DNA from: an uncultured Chryseobacterium sp.
GTDB taxonomy: Bacteria; Bacteroidota; Bacteroidia; Flavobacteriales; Weeksellaceae
Direction: 5' to 3'
DNA length: 64,000 nucleotides
NCBI GenBank assembly: GCA_913778085.1
Contig: CAJYXJ010000001.1
Span: 62,001-126,000, forward strand
Positions 7,404 to 15,779 of this stretch are shown piece by piece. Below the pieces are notes generated by a model. It saw only the letters and a list, made by a program, of their open reading frames with translations, searched no databases and was not told the origin of the DNA. A program made the position numbers and the translations under genes. Every line of letters begins with the position of its first letter. The first letter of the stretch is position 1.

Positions 7404-8699
7404 TTGGAATTCCATCCATCCATCGAAAAAGCATCCGTTCAGGAGATAAAAGAGCTTCAGGAGCAGAAGCTAAAGAAACTGTTGGCTTATCTTGAAATGC
7501 ATTCGCCTTTTTACCAAAGAATATTCAGAGAAAACAATATTCAGGTTGCCGATATCCGTACCCTGGAAGATCTGCAAAAAATCCCGACGACGACGAAAAA
7601 CGATATCCAACAGAACAATGATGATTTCTTCTGTATTACGCCGGATAAAATTGTGGATTACAGCACGACTTCAGGAACTCTGGGTGATCCTGTAACATTT
7701 GGATTATCGGATAATGATCTGGAGCGCCTCTCGTACAACGAAGCGATTTCCTTCGCCTGTGCAGGGATCCAGAAAGGAGATGTGGTACAGATGATCACTA
7801 CCATCGATAAAAGGTTCATGGCCGGGCTGGCTTATTTTTTAGGATTACGGAAAATGGGAGCGAGCGTGGTACGGATGGGACCGGGAATTCCCGAACTGCA
7901 GTGGGATTCCATCTTCCGATATAAACCGAAGTATTTGATTACCGTTCCGTCTTTTTTACTTAAAATGATTGATTATGCTGAAAAGCACGGAATCGATTAT
8001 CAGAATTCCAGTGTTTACGGAGCTGTCTGTATCGGAGAGAGTATCAAGAATCAGAATTTTACGGATAATATTTTATCAAAAAAGATCAAAGAGAAATGGA
8101 ACATCAAGCTTTTCTCAACGTATGCCTCTACGGAAATGAGCACCGCTTTTACGGAATGTGAGCAGCAGATCGGCGGTCACCACCACCCGGAATTGATCAT
8201 TACCGAAATCCTGGATGATGACGAAAGACCCGTAAAAGAAGGTGAAAGCGGAGAGTTAACCATTACCACTTTAGGAGTTGAAGCCCTGCCTTTGTTGAGG
8301 TTTAAAACAGGAGATATTGTAAAAGCCCACTACGAGCCCTGCCCATGCGGCAGAAATACGATGAGGCTGGGACCTGTGCTCGGAAGAAAACAGCAGATGA
8401 TCAAATACAAAGGAACAACATTGTATCCGCCGGCGATGAATGATATCCTGAATGATTTCAACAATATTTTGTGCTACCAGATCGTGATCCAGTCGAATGA
8501 AATAGGGCTGGATGAAATCATTATTAAGATCAGTACCGACAGTGATTCCGAAACGTTCGTGAATGAAGTGAGGGACCATTTCCGGGCAAAATTACGGGTA
8601 AGCCCGAAAATTGAAATCCTGGATTTTGAGGTGTTGTCTAAAACGGTATTTCATCCGAACAGCAGGAAACCGATTACCTTTATCGATCTAAGAAACTAA
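7404..8699 (+). CDS. Phenylacetate-CoA ligase family enzyme (adenylate-forming), flexirubin region
   Basis: A 431-aa adenylate-forming enzyme of the PaaK type. It has the P-loop TTSGTLGDPVTF near residues 88-99, the acceptor motif YASTEMSTAF, then TLGVEALPLLRFKTGDIV and the Cys-containing CPCG turn typical of PaaK relatives, and the short C-terminal domain. It would activate an aryl or fatty acid to a CoA or ACP thioester; p-coumarate made by the nearby ammonia-lyase is the natural guess for a flexirubin starter. The start is TTG at 7404 (EFHPSIEKA follows), just downstream of a good promoter; the next ATG would remove 32 residues of a conserved-looking N-terminus. Substrate is inference. Confidence 0.85.
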   Translation: MEFHPSIEKASVQEIKELQEQKLKKLLAYLEMHSPFYQRIFRENNIQVADIRTLEDLQKIPTTTKNDIQQNNDDFFCITPDKIVDYSTTSGTLGDPVTFGLSDNDLERLSYNEAISFACAGIQKGDVVQMITTIDKRFMAGLAYFLGLRKMGASVVRMGPGIPELQWDSIFRYKPKYLITVPSFLLKMIDYAEKHGIDYQNSSVYGAVCIGESIKNQNFTDNILSKKIKEKWNIKLFSTYASTEMSTAFTECEQQIGGHHHPELIITEILDDDERPVKEGESGELTITTLGVEALPLLRFKTGDIVKAHYEPCPCGRNTMRLGPVLGRKQQMIKYKGTTLYPPAMNDILNDFNNILCYQIVIQSNEIGLDEIIIKISTDSDSETFVNEVRDHFRAKLRVSPKIEILDFEVLSKTVFHPNSRKPITFIDLRN

Positions 8700-8723
8700 A
8701 AACAATACATAAATTAATAACTC

Positions 8724-9323
8724 ATGAAAAAATTAGCATTAACTTTTTTTGTTTGCTTAATGGGCATGGTCTGTGCGCAAAAGATGAAAGTAACTTCCGG
8801 CAATTTCGATTTCTTAAAAGGACAAACCGAGCTGAATCTCCAGATGGATTACAGCCACGTGGAATTTTACAAAGAGAACATGAATGAAGCCGCGTATATC
8901 GCCAAGCAGGAAAAAGATATCCAGAAAGCCGGTAAAAGCCCAGAAGAATTTGAAAAATGGAAGAAAGACTGGGAATATTCCAAGGACACTCAGTTTGTAG
9001 ATAAATTTCTGGCTTCGATGAACAAGAATACGCATATTAAAACCTCCGTTAATAATCCGGCCGCAAAATATACGCTGATTGTTGAAACGGTATGGATTTA
9101 TCCGGGATGGTTCGGAGGAATTATGAATCAGCCGTCAAAGCTGAGTACGCTTCTGAAATTTGTAGAGACCGCAGATCCTTCCCATGTTTTACTCGAAATT
9201 GAAAGCAAAAATGCGCCTGGGGATAATTTTGTAGGACTGCCGAACAACAACGACCGGATTTCTGAAGGATATGCCAAAACAGCAAAGACTTTGGCTCATA
9301 TGATCGAAAAGAAGATCAAATAA
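8724..9323 (+). CDS. Exported protein of unknown function
   Basis: A 199-aa protein with a clear signal peptide (MKKLALTFFVCLMGMVCAQ, cleavage after A-Q region). The mature part is rich in Lys and aromatic residues (FEKWKKDWEYSKD, VETVWIYPGWFGG) and has no membrane segments. It is 24 nt after the ligase-like gene and shares its transcript and the terminator at 9341-9374. I do not recognise a family. Because it is co-transcribed with a pigment-type enzyme it may act in the periplasm on pigment assembly or transport, but nothing in the sequence shows this. Confidence 0.8.
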   Translation: MKKLALTFFVCLMGMVCAQKMKVTSGNFDFLKGQTELNLQMDYSHVEFYKENMNEAAYIAKQEKDIQKAGKSPEEFEKWKKDWEYSKDTQFVDKFLASMNKNTHIKTSVNNPAAKYTLIVETVWIYPGWFGGIMNQPSKLSTLLKFVETADPSHVLLEIESKNAPGDNFVGLPNNNDRISEGYAKTAKTLAHMIEKKIK

Positions 9324-9340
9324 GAAAATGCGATAAAAGA

Positions 9341-9374
9341 AATACGCTTCCGGTGATGAAAGCGTATTTTTTAT
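9341..9374. terminator. Bidirectional rho-independent terminator
   Basis: AATACGCTT (9341-9349) pairs with AAGCGTATT (9360-9368), a 9-bp stem with a 10-nt loop, followed by a T-run on the plus strand and preceded by A-rich sequence that serves the minus strand. It ends the 7404-9323 unit and also lies at the stop codon of the converging halogenase-like gene (stop at 9371). Confidence 0.75.
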
Positions 9375-10615
9375 GCCTGCTGTTTTTCCGTTTTTATAAA
9401 CTCGGCCAAATTTTTTATCGCCGTATCGTGTATCCTTACAAACGTATTTTTTTTGTTCCAGACGTAGCCGGCCAGTACAGCACAGATCTTCCGCTTTACA
9501 TCCGGGTTTTCCGGCTGGTGGAAGAACAGCTCCTGGAGATTTCCGGTATACCATTCTTTTACATAAGTCGTAAAAACATTTACACCATATAAGATATAAT
9601 CCGAATATTCTTTCTGCCAGTCGATGGTTTCGCCGTTCAGCTGCCTCAAGGCTAATTTGGCAGCCAGCATTCCCGATTCCGTGGCAAAAGCCATCCCCGA
9701 AGAGAAAACGGGATCCAGGAATTCGGAAGCATTACCGGTTAAGGCAAATCCATCCCCGAATAGTTTTTTTACCGAGCAGGAATAATCTTTAAGGTGTCTC
9801 GGCTCAAATAGAAAATCCACATCCCCGAAACGTTTTACATAATAATCCGACAAAGAAATGGCTTTCCGTAAAGCTTCCGCCGTGTCGCCGTTTTTGGATA
9901 ACTTGTCAATATATTCCGTAGGTCCGACAATGCCGACACTGGTATTGCCATTGGAGAAAGGGATCACCCAAAGCCAGACTTCCGTTTCGATAATATCAAA
10001 TGAGATCAGCGTGCCTTCGGTTCCCTCTTCACGGTTGACATCCTTTACATGGGAGAAGATCGCAGAGTGGGGCGATAGTTTCGATGGCTTTTCAAGGTCC
10101 AGAAGTCTTGGCAGTACCCTTCCGTAGCCACTGGAATCGATGACGAATTTGGCGTGGATTTCTTTCGTTTCGCCGTCTTTTGTTTTCACAGTCGTTATAG
10201 AATCCGTTCCGTTGAATTCAATGCCGGTAACTTCGGTCTCAAATTCCAGGTCAATGCCCTTGTTGATCACTTCCTGTGCTAAAGCATTATCAAAATCCGC
10301 TCTCGGAACCTGCCAGGTCCAGTCCCAGCCTTCCCCGAATTTATTGCTGAAATCAAAAATACAAACTTCGTTGCCTCTTAAAAAACGGGCGCCCAGTTTC
10401 TTTTCAAATCCCATTTTATCCAGTGCCGGAAAAAGGCCGGCCTCGTCAAAATGATCCATTACCCGCGGAATCAGGCTTTCCCCCACCACCAATCTGGGAA
10501 ACTTCGTTTTTTCAACAACTTTTACGCTGACGTTGTTCTTCTTTAAGTATGAAGAAGATACGCACCCGGAAGGCCCGGCGCCGATTACAAGAACGTCAAC
10601 AAATTCTTTGCTCAT
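9371..10615 (-). CDS. Flavin-dependent halogenase-like FAD oxidoreductase
   Basis: A 414-aa FAD protein. It shows the dinucleotide motif GAGPSG (12-17), the phenol-halogenase-type FPRLVVGESLIP (39-50), TWQVPRADFD (100-109), the halogenase signature WxWxIP as WLWVIP (214-219) and FLDPVFSSG, matching the Fx.Px.Sx.G motif described for flavin-dependent halogenases. Such enzymes use FADH2 and chloride or bromide to halogenate phenols or carrier-bound aromatics. It is divergent from the tyrosine ammonia-lyase across a 98-bp two-promoter region, so chlorination of the flexirubin aryl head is the likely role; chlorinated flexirubins are known from Chryseobacterium. Hydroxylation or another FAD reaction is an alternative, as related proteins are often only called FAD-dependent oxidoreductases. 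Confidence 0.75.
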   Translation of the reverse strand: MSKEFVDVLVIGAGPSGCVSSSYLKKNNVSVKVVEKTKFPRLVVGESLIPRVMDHFDEAGLFPALDKMGFEKKLGARFLRGNEVCIFDFSNKFGEGWDWTWQVPRADFDNALAQEVINKGIDLEFETEVTGIEFNGTDSITTVKTKDGETKEIHAKFVIDSSGYGRVLPRLLDLEKPSKLSPHSAIFSHVKDVNREEGTEGTLISFDIIETEVWLWVIPFSNGNTSVGIVGPTEYIDKLSKNGDTAEALRKAISLSDYYVKRFGDVDFLFEPRHLKDYSCSVKKLFGDGFALTGNASEFLDPVFSSGMAFATESGMLAAKLALRQLNGETIDWQKEYSDYILYGVNVFTTYVKEWYTGNLQELFFHQPENPDVKRKICAVLAGYVWNKKNTFVRIHDTAIKNLAEFIKTEKQQA

Positions 10616-10643
10616 CTTGATTTTTTATTTTAATAATAACTTC

Positions 10644-10651
10644 TATCTTTG
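10644..10651 (+). promoter_or_regulatory. Promoter -7 box for the TAL operon
   Basis: TATCTTTG matches TAnnTTTG. A TTG at 10617-10619 lies 24 nt upstream, slightly longer than the usual spacing. The ATG of the ammonia-lyase gene is at 10714, giving a leader of about 55 nt. Confidence 0.55.
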
Positions 10652-10654
10652 CCG

Positions 10655-10686
10655 CAAAATTAATGACAATTAATTAATAATTACAA
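10655..10686 (-). promoter_or_regulatory. Promoter of the halogenase-like gene
   Basis: On the minus strand TTG (10684-10686), 21 nt, then TAATTTTG (10655-10662), both matching the Bacteroidetes consensus. The box lies 39 nt before the ATG at 10615 and overlaps the leader of the divergent TAL promoter, so the two promoters may influence each other. Confidence 0.6.
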
Positions 10687-10713
10687 AATTATCTTATTAT
10701 TACTTTTTAATTA

Positions 10714-12234
10714 ATGAAAATAAATAACTTTTTAACACTGAGCGACTTTAAAAAAGTCATCATGGAGAATGAAAAAATAGAACTGGATGAAACGCTTCTT
10801 GCCCGGGTGGATGAAAGTTTCCTGTTTCTGAAAGAATTTTCAAAAAATAAAGTAATATATGGAGTGAATACGGGCTTCGGACCGATGGCCCAGTTCAAAA
10901 TAAGCGACGAGGATACGCATCAGCTTCAGTACAACCTGATCCGCAGCCACTCTTCCGGGATGGGAAACCCGCTTCCTGCCGATGAAGCAAAGGCCTGCAT
11001 GCTGGCCCGCATGAATACGCTTTCTCTCGGAAAGTCCGGTGTTCATCAATCGGTAGTTAATCTGCTTAAAGAATTAATAAACAGGGATATTACACCGTTG
11101 ATCTTTGAACACGGCGGAGTAGGCGCAAGCGGAGACCTGGTGCAGCTGGCGCATCTTGCTCTGGTGCTGATCGGGGAAGGGGAAGTCTTTTATAAAGGAG
11201 AAAGAAAACCAACAAAGGATGTTTTTGAAGCAGAAAGCTTGGAACCGATTCAGGTGGAAATCCGTGAAGGACTGGCCCTGATGAACGGAACATCCGTGAT
11301 GTCCGGGATCGGAGCAGTAAATGCACATAAAGCCAATCAGTTAACTGATATTTCTTTAAAATTATCCTGCGCGATTAATGAGATTGTCCAGGCTTACGAC
11401 GACCACTTGTCGGAAGTGCTGAACGGGACCAAGCTGCATGCCGGTCAACAGAAGATTGCATCAAAAATGCGTGCCCATTTATCCGACAGCAAGCTGATCC
11501 GGAAAAGGGCCGACCATTTATATACCCATTTTGAAGAACAGGAGAAAGTATTCAAGGAAAAAGTTCAGGAATATTACTCCTTACGATGTGTTCCGCAGAT
11601 TTTAGGACCGGTCCTGGATACGCTGGAATATACGGAAAAAGTATTGGAAAACGAGATCAATTCAGCAAACGATAATCCGATCATTAATGTGGAGGATCAG
11701 CATGTATATCACGGCGGAAATTTTCACGGCGATTACATTTCGCTGGAAATGGACAAGCTGAAGATTGTGGTTACCAAACTGACGATGCTGGCAGAAAGAC
11801 AGCTGAACTATCTTTTAAATTCTAAAATCAACGAGATTTTGCCTCCGTTTGTAAATCTGGGGAAATTGGGATTCAATTTCGGAATGCAGGGCGTGCAGTT
11901 TACGGCGACTTCCACAACAGCGGAAAGCCAGATGCTCTCCAACCCGATGTATGTTCACAGTATTCCTAACAATAATGACAATCAGGATATTGTGAGTATG
12001 GGAACAAATGCAGCGGTAGTCTGCCGTAAAGTGATCGAAAACGCTTTTGAAGTGTTAACGATTGAAGCAATTACCATTGTTCAGGCGATTGAATATCTTG
12101 GCTTTCAGGATAAAATTTCATCGGCAACAAAAGAGCTGTATGACGAAATAAGAAAGATCATTCCGGCGTTTTCAAAGGATATGGTGATGTATCCGTATCT
12201 GGAAGAGGTGAAAAACTATCTGAGGAACTTGTAA
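10714..12234 (+). CDS. Aromatic amino acid (tyrosine) ammonia-lyase
   Basis: A 506-aa lyase of the HAL/PAL/TAL family that removes ammonia from tyrosine to give p-coumarate, the presumed flexirubin starter. The MIO-forming triad Ala-Ser-Gly is at residues 138-140 (GGVGASGDL), the catalytic Tyr at 49 (VIYGVNTGFG), and the substrate-selectivity site has His-Ser at 79-80 (LIRSHSSG), the arrangement in the characterised F. johnsoniae TAL; a His here favours tyrosine over phenylalanine. Much of the sequence resembles FjTAL as I remember it (for example the NSANDNPI and QGVQFTATSTTAESQM regions). First gene of a plus-strand pigment operon, divergent from the halogenase-like gene. Confidence 0.93.
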   Translation: MKINNFLTLSDFKKVIMENEKIELDETLLARVDESFLFLKEFSKNKVIYGVNTGFGPMAQFKISDEDTHQLQYNLIRSHSSGMGNPLPADEAKACMLARMNTLSLGKSGVHQSVVNLLKELINRDITPLIFEHGGVGASGDLVQLAHLALVLIGEGEVFYKGERKPTKDVFEAESLEPIQVEIREGLALMNGTSVMSGIGAVNAHKANQLTDISLKLSCAINEIVQAYDDHLSEVLNGTKLHAGQQKIASKMRAHLSDSKLIRKRADHLYTHFEEQEKVFKEKVQEYYSLRCVPQILGPVLDTLEYTEKVLENEINSANDNPIINVEDQHVYHGGNFHGDYISLEMDKLKIVVTKLTMLAERQLNYLLNSKINEILPPFVNLGKLGFNFGMQGVQFTATSTTAESQMLSNPMYVHSIPNNNDNQDIVSMGTNAAVVCRKVIENAFEVLTIEAITIVQAIEYLGFQDKISSATKELYDEIRKIIPAFSKDMVMYPYLEEVKNYLRNL

Positions 12235-12298
12235 CCTCCGGCTTGAAACGGTTGTCATAAAAGAAATATAAATACTAAAAAACTAACATACGCAACAC

Positions 12299-13030
12299 AT
12301 GAAATGTGCAATCATCACAGGAGGCTCCAGGGGAATTGGAAGAGCGATCTGTATCAAACTGGCAGAAGAAAAGAATTACCACCTGCTGATTAATTATACT
12401 TCCAACGAAGCAGCAGCAAAAGAAACGCTGGCCAAAGTTGAAGAACTTGGCGCTACGGGAGAGATCCTGAAATTCGACGTTGGTAATGCCGAAGAAACAC
12501 AGGCTGTTTTAACCCAATGGCAGGAAAACAATCCGAAAGCAATCGTTGAGGTGATTGTGAACAATGCCGGGATCACCAGGGACGGATTGTTCATGTGGAT
12601 GCCAAGTGAAGACTGGAATGCGGTGATCAACACCAGTCTGAACGGCTTTTTCAATGTAACCAACTTCTTTATTCAGAAGCTGTTGCGCAATAAATACGGA
12701 AGAATCATCAATATGGTTTCCGTTTCCGGTGTAAAAGGTACGGCAGGACAGACCAATTATTCTGCTGCCAAAGGAGCGGTGGTAGGTGCTACCAAAGCAC
12801 TGGCGCAGGAAGTGGCAAAAAGAAATATTACCGTGAATGCGGTGGCTCCCGGGTTTATCAAAACCGATATGACGCAGGAATTCAATGAAGATGAATTAAA
12901 AGCGATGATTCCAGCCTACCGTTTCGGTGAAGCAGAAGAAGTGGCCGATCTGGTAGCATTTTTAGCTTCGAAAAAATCATCGTACATTACAGGCGAAGTC
13001 ATTAATATTAACGGCGGAATCTACTCGTAA
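12299..13030 (+). CDS. 3-oxoacyl-ACP reductase (SDR, FabG-like)
   Basis: A 243-aa short-chain dehydrogenase/reductase. The NADPH-binding TGGSRGIG is at residues 7-14, NNAG at 88-91, and the catalytic Ser141, Tyr154 and Lys158 (YSAAK) are in place; the C-terminus ends in the usual SYITGEVININGG. It would reduce the 3-ketoacyl-ACP made by the cluster ketosynthases during polyene elongation. It lies 64 nt after TAL and before a ketosynthase, so it is probably the pathway-dedicated reductase rather than the housekeeping FabG, although it could serve both. Confidence 0.92.
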   Translation: MKCAIITGGSRGIGRAICIKLAEEKNYHLLINYTSNEAAAKETLAKVEELGATGEILKFDVGNAEETQAVLTQWQENNPKAIVEVIVNNAGITRDGLFMWMPSEDWNAVINTSLNGFFNVTNFFIQKLLRNKYGRIINMVSVSGVKGTAGQTNYSAAKGAVVGATKALAQEVAKRNITVNAVAPGFIKTDMTQEFNEDELKAMIPAYRFGEAEEVADLVAFLASKKSSYITGEVININGGIYS

Positions 13031-13035
13031 AATAA

Positions 13036-13141
13036 TATAACAATGTACAAATGTAACAATATACCAATATATCGGTTTACCAATGAGGGCAGATCGATTA
13101 AAAATTGTTACACTGTTGCATTGATAAATTGTTACATTTAA
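13036..13141. repeat. AT-rich palindromic intergenic repeat, copy A
   Basis: Left arm AATGTAACAATATACCAAT and right arm (reverse complement) AATGTAACAATTTATCAAT form an imperfect palindrome built from an approximately 10-nt unit, TGTAACAAT or TATACCAAT. Related copies lie at 14631-14698, 27691-27761 and 28033-28118. It fills the gap between the ketoreductase and the ketosynthase. Confidence 0.7.
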
Positions 13142-13144
13142 TAA

Positions 13145-14365
13145 ATGGAAAATAGGGTTGTCATTACCGGAATGGGAATTTATTCCTGCATCGGAACTTC
13201 TTTGGAAGAGGTGAAGGAATCTTTATTTCAGGGGAAATCCGGTATATTTTTAGTAGATGAAAGAAAAGAATTCGGTTTCAGGTCGGGGCTTACGGGCGTT
13301 GTTCCCAAGCCGGATCTGAAGAATCTCCTGAACCGCAGGCAGCGCGTAAGCATGGGGGAAGAAAGCGAATATGCTTATATCGCCACTTTGGATGCCTTAA
13401 AGCAGGCAGGGATAGACCAGGATTTTTTAGATCACCATGAGGTTGGAATTTTATATGGAAACGACAGTGTTTCCCAGGCGGTAGTGGAATCTATTGATAT
13501 TGCCAGGGAGAAAAAAGATACGACCTTAATGGGTTCGGGAGCCATCTTTAAGTCTATGAACTCTACCGTAACGATGAATCTTTCCACGATTTTTAAATTG
13601 AGAGGCATTAACCTTACGATCAGTGCGGCCTGCGCAAGCGGTTCCCATTCTTTGGGATTGGCTTTTATGATGATTAAAAACGGTTTCCAGGACATGATCG
13701 TCTGCGGAGGAGCCCAGGAAACCAATAAATATTCGATGGCGAGCTTCGACGGGCTGGGTGTTTTTTCTGTAAGGGAAGACGAACCCACAAAAGCTTCAAG
13801 GCCTTTCGATTCCGGAAGGGACGGACTGATCCCGAGCGGCGGCGGTGCAACACTGATCGTTGAGAGTCTGGAATCGGCACAGAAGAGAGGCGCGAATATC
13901 ATTGCAGAAATCGTAGGGTACGGGTTTTCATCAAATGGCGGTCATATCTCGACCCCGAATGTCGACGGGCCGGCACTGGCGATGGAAAGGGCACTGAAAC
14001 AATCGGGCTTAACGGCGCAGGATATTCACTACATTAATGCTCACGCTACCTCAACACCAATCGGAGATGCCAACGAAGCAAAGGCGATTTACGAGATTTT
14101 CGGCGGTGAAGTTCCGGTAAGTTCTACTAAATCGATGACCGGACATGAATGCTGGATGGCCGGTGCCAGTGAAGTAATTTACTCGATCCTGATGATGCAA
14201 AATGATTTTATCGCCCCGAATATCAACCTGGAACATCCTGATGATGAGGCCAAAAGGATAAATCTGATCGCCGAAACAAAAAGTCAAAAAATTGACGTAT
14301 TTTTGTCGAATTCTTTCGGATTTGGGGGAACCAACTCCGCATTAATCGTAAAAAAATTTAATTAA
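13145..14365 (+). CDS. Beta-ketoacyl-ACP synthase (KAS I/II type)
   Basis: A 406-aa condensing enzyme. The catalytic Cys163 is in ISAACASGSH, the two active-site histidines are in INAHATSTPIGD and SMTGHECWMAGA, and the C-terminus has the NSFGFGGTNSALI signature. It would catalyse decarboxylative condensation of malonyl-ACP with the growing chain. The ACP gene starts 4 nt after its stop, so the two are translationally coupled. It resembles ketosynthases of aryl-polyene clusters more in context than in any single motif I can name; the cluster encodes two further Cys-containing KAS I/II-type proteins and one CLF-like subunit on the other strand. Confidence 0.9.
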   Translation: MENRVVITGMGIYSCIGTSLEEVKESLFQGKSGIFLVDERKEFGFRSGLTGVVPKPDLKNLLNRRQRVSMGEESEYAYIATLDALKQAGIDQDFLDHHEVGILYGNDSVSQAVVESIDIAREKKDTTLMGSGAIFKSMNSTVTMNLSTIFKLRGINLTISAACASGSHSLGLAFMMIKNGFQDMIVCGGAQETNKYSMASFDGLGVFSVREDEPTKASRPFDSGRDGLIPSGGGATLIVESLESAQKRGANIIAEIVGYGFSSNGGHISTPNVDGPALAMERALKQSGLTAQDIHYINAHATSTPIGDANEAKAIYEIFGGEVPVSSTKSMTGHECWMAGASEVIYSILMMQNDFIAPNINLEHPDDEAKRINLIAETKSQKIDVFLSNSFGFGGTNSALIVKKFN

Positions 14366-14369
14366 AAAC

Positions 14370-14624
14370 ATGGAAAGGGAGAAAATTATCGCGATCGTGA
14401 ATGATTTTTTGGTGAATGAATTTGAGGTGGACGGTGATGAAATCAGCAACGGGGCAAATTTAAAAACGACGCTTGGGCTCGACAGCCTGGATTATATTGA
14501 CATGGTGGTGGTGATCGAATCTAATTTCGGCGTAAAGCTTGGCGAAGCCGACTTCAAAAAAATGGTAACATTCGACGATTTCTATACCACGATTGAAAAC
14601 AAAATCGCAGAAAAGAATAAATAA
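14370..14624 (+). CDS. Acyl carrier protein
   Basis: An 84-aa acidic carrier protein with the phosphopantetheine attachment Ser39 in GLDSLDYIDM. It carries the growing acyl chain as a thioester. It directly follows a ketosynthase gene (4 nt) and precedes an LpxL-type acyltransferase. The cluster has a second ACP (27764-28021); the two differ in sequence (GLDSLDYIDM here, GLDSIDALEL there), so they may serve different halves of the pigment, such as aryl polyene and dialkylresorcinol. That split is inference. Confidence 0.92.
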   Translation: MEREKIIAIVNDFLVNEFEVDGDEISNGANLKTTLGLDSLDYIDMVVVIESNFGVKLGEADFKKMVTFDDFYTTIENKIAEKNK

Positions 14625-14630
14625 TCTAAT

Positions 14631-14698
14631 AATATATCAATGTAACGATTTGCTAATGAAATGATTGTTGTATTGTTACATTGATATATTGTTAAACT
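14631..14698. repeat. AT-rich palindromic intergenic repeat, copy B
   Basis: AATATATCAATGTAAC (starting at 14631) and its exact reverse complement GTTACATTGATATATT form a 16-bp perfect inverted repeat with a loop of about 30 nt. It fills the gap between the ACP gene and the acyltransferase gene. Confidence 0.72.
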
Positions 14699-14704
14699 GA
14701 TACT

Positions 14705-15589
14705 ATGAACAAGTGGAAAGGTAAATCCAAAGGGACCATTCTGGGCTACCGGATTTTTGTCTGGTGCATTAAGAATATCGGGATCCGCAGTTCCTATTTT
14801 GTGCTTTATTTTGTGGCTTTCTACTATTTCCTGTTCGAGAAAAAAAGCAATACCTATTACCAGTACTATTTTCGGGAAAGACTAAAATACAGCTACTGGA
14901 AAACTAAAATCTCCTTATTTAAAAATTATTTCACTTTCGGAACGGTTCTGATCGATAAAACGGCTATTTCTGCAGGGCTAAGGAATAAATATACCTACGA
15001 ATTCGACGGAATTGAAAACCTGAGGAACCTGTTGGCAGAAAAAAAGGGCGGGGTCCTCATCAGCGCCCACATCGGAAATTTTGAAATTGCAGAACATTTC
15101 TTTGCCGATATCGATTTCGACTGCCAGATCAATTTAGTCACTACCGATCAGGAAGTTACCGTGATTAAAGAATACCTGGAAAGTGTTTCCGTAAAACAGA
15201 GCAGCATTAAATTTATTTACGTAAAAGAAGATATGTCCCATATTTTCGAGATCAATGAAGCTTTGTCTAAGAATGAGCTCATCTGTTTTACCGGCGACCG
15301 TTATTTCGAAGGCTCCAAATTCCTGGAAGGAGAGTTGCTCGGAAAAACCGCTAAATTCCCGGCCGGGCCATTTCTGATTGCTTCAAGATTAGCTGTTCCC
15401 GTTGTGTATGTTTATGTAATGAAAGAAAAAAATCTCCATTACCATCTGTACGCAAGGGTAGCCCAAAACATTAAAAAGCGCGATGCCCAGGGGCTTCTTA
15501 ATTCCTATACCCGGAATCTGGAATCCATGATCAGAAAATATCCTCTTCAATGGTTCAATTATTTCGATTTTTGGGATGATATTGATTAA
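14705..15589 (+). CDS. LpxL/HtrB-type lipid acyltransferase
   Basis: A 294-aa protein of the lysophospholipid/lipid A acyltransferase family. The catalytic HX4E motif is HIGNFE (His122, Glu127), and FTGDRYFEGSKF and FPAGPFLIASRL match downstream conserved blocks. An N-terminal hydrophobic stretch (YFVLYFVAFYYF, 31-42) anchors it to the inner membrane. Such enzymes move an acyl group from ACP to a glycolipid. Within a pigment operon it could attach the polyene acyl chain to an acceptor, as proposed for acyltransferases in other aryl-polyene clusters. It starts with ATG at 14705 after the palindromic repeat. Confidence 0.88.
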   Translation: MNKWKGKSKGTILGYRIFVWCIKNIGIRSSYFVLYFVAFYYFLFEKKSNTYYQYYFRERLKYSYWKTKISLFKNYFTFGTVLIDKTAISAGLRNKYTYEFDGIENLRNLLAEKKGGVLISAHIGNFEIAEHFFADIDFDCQINLVTTDQEVTVIKEYLESVSVKQSSIKFIYVKEDMSHIFEINEALSKNELICFTGDRYFEGSKFLEGELLGKTAKFPAGPFLIASRLAVPVVYVYVMKEKNLHYHLYARVAQNIKKRDAQGLLNSYTRNLESMIRKYPLQWFNYFDFWDDID

Positions 15590-15779
15590 TTTTCCTACTT
15601 TTACCCCAAAATAAAACTAATATTTAACTCAACCATTTATGGTTATGAATTGATCTGTAAACTGCAGGTACGGCTGAACTCTGCCTGATATTGATTGCTT
15701 TGTGAATTTAAAATATTCATTGTTGCTCAACTTCTTGCAGGCTTTACCTCATTCATAGTCATGGCTAACACCTTTTTCC

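Noticed and set aside
13432-13902. 156-codon antisense frame
   Set aside because: Opposite a complete ketosynthase gene; composition is the mirror of its codon use.
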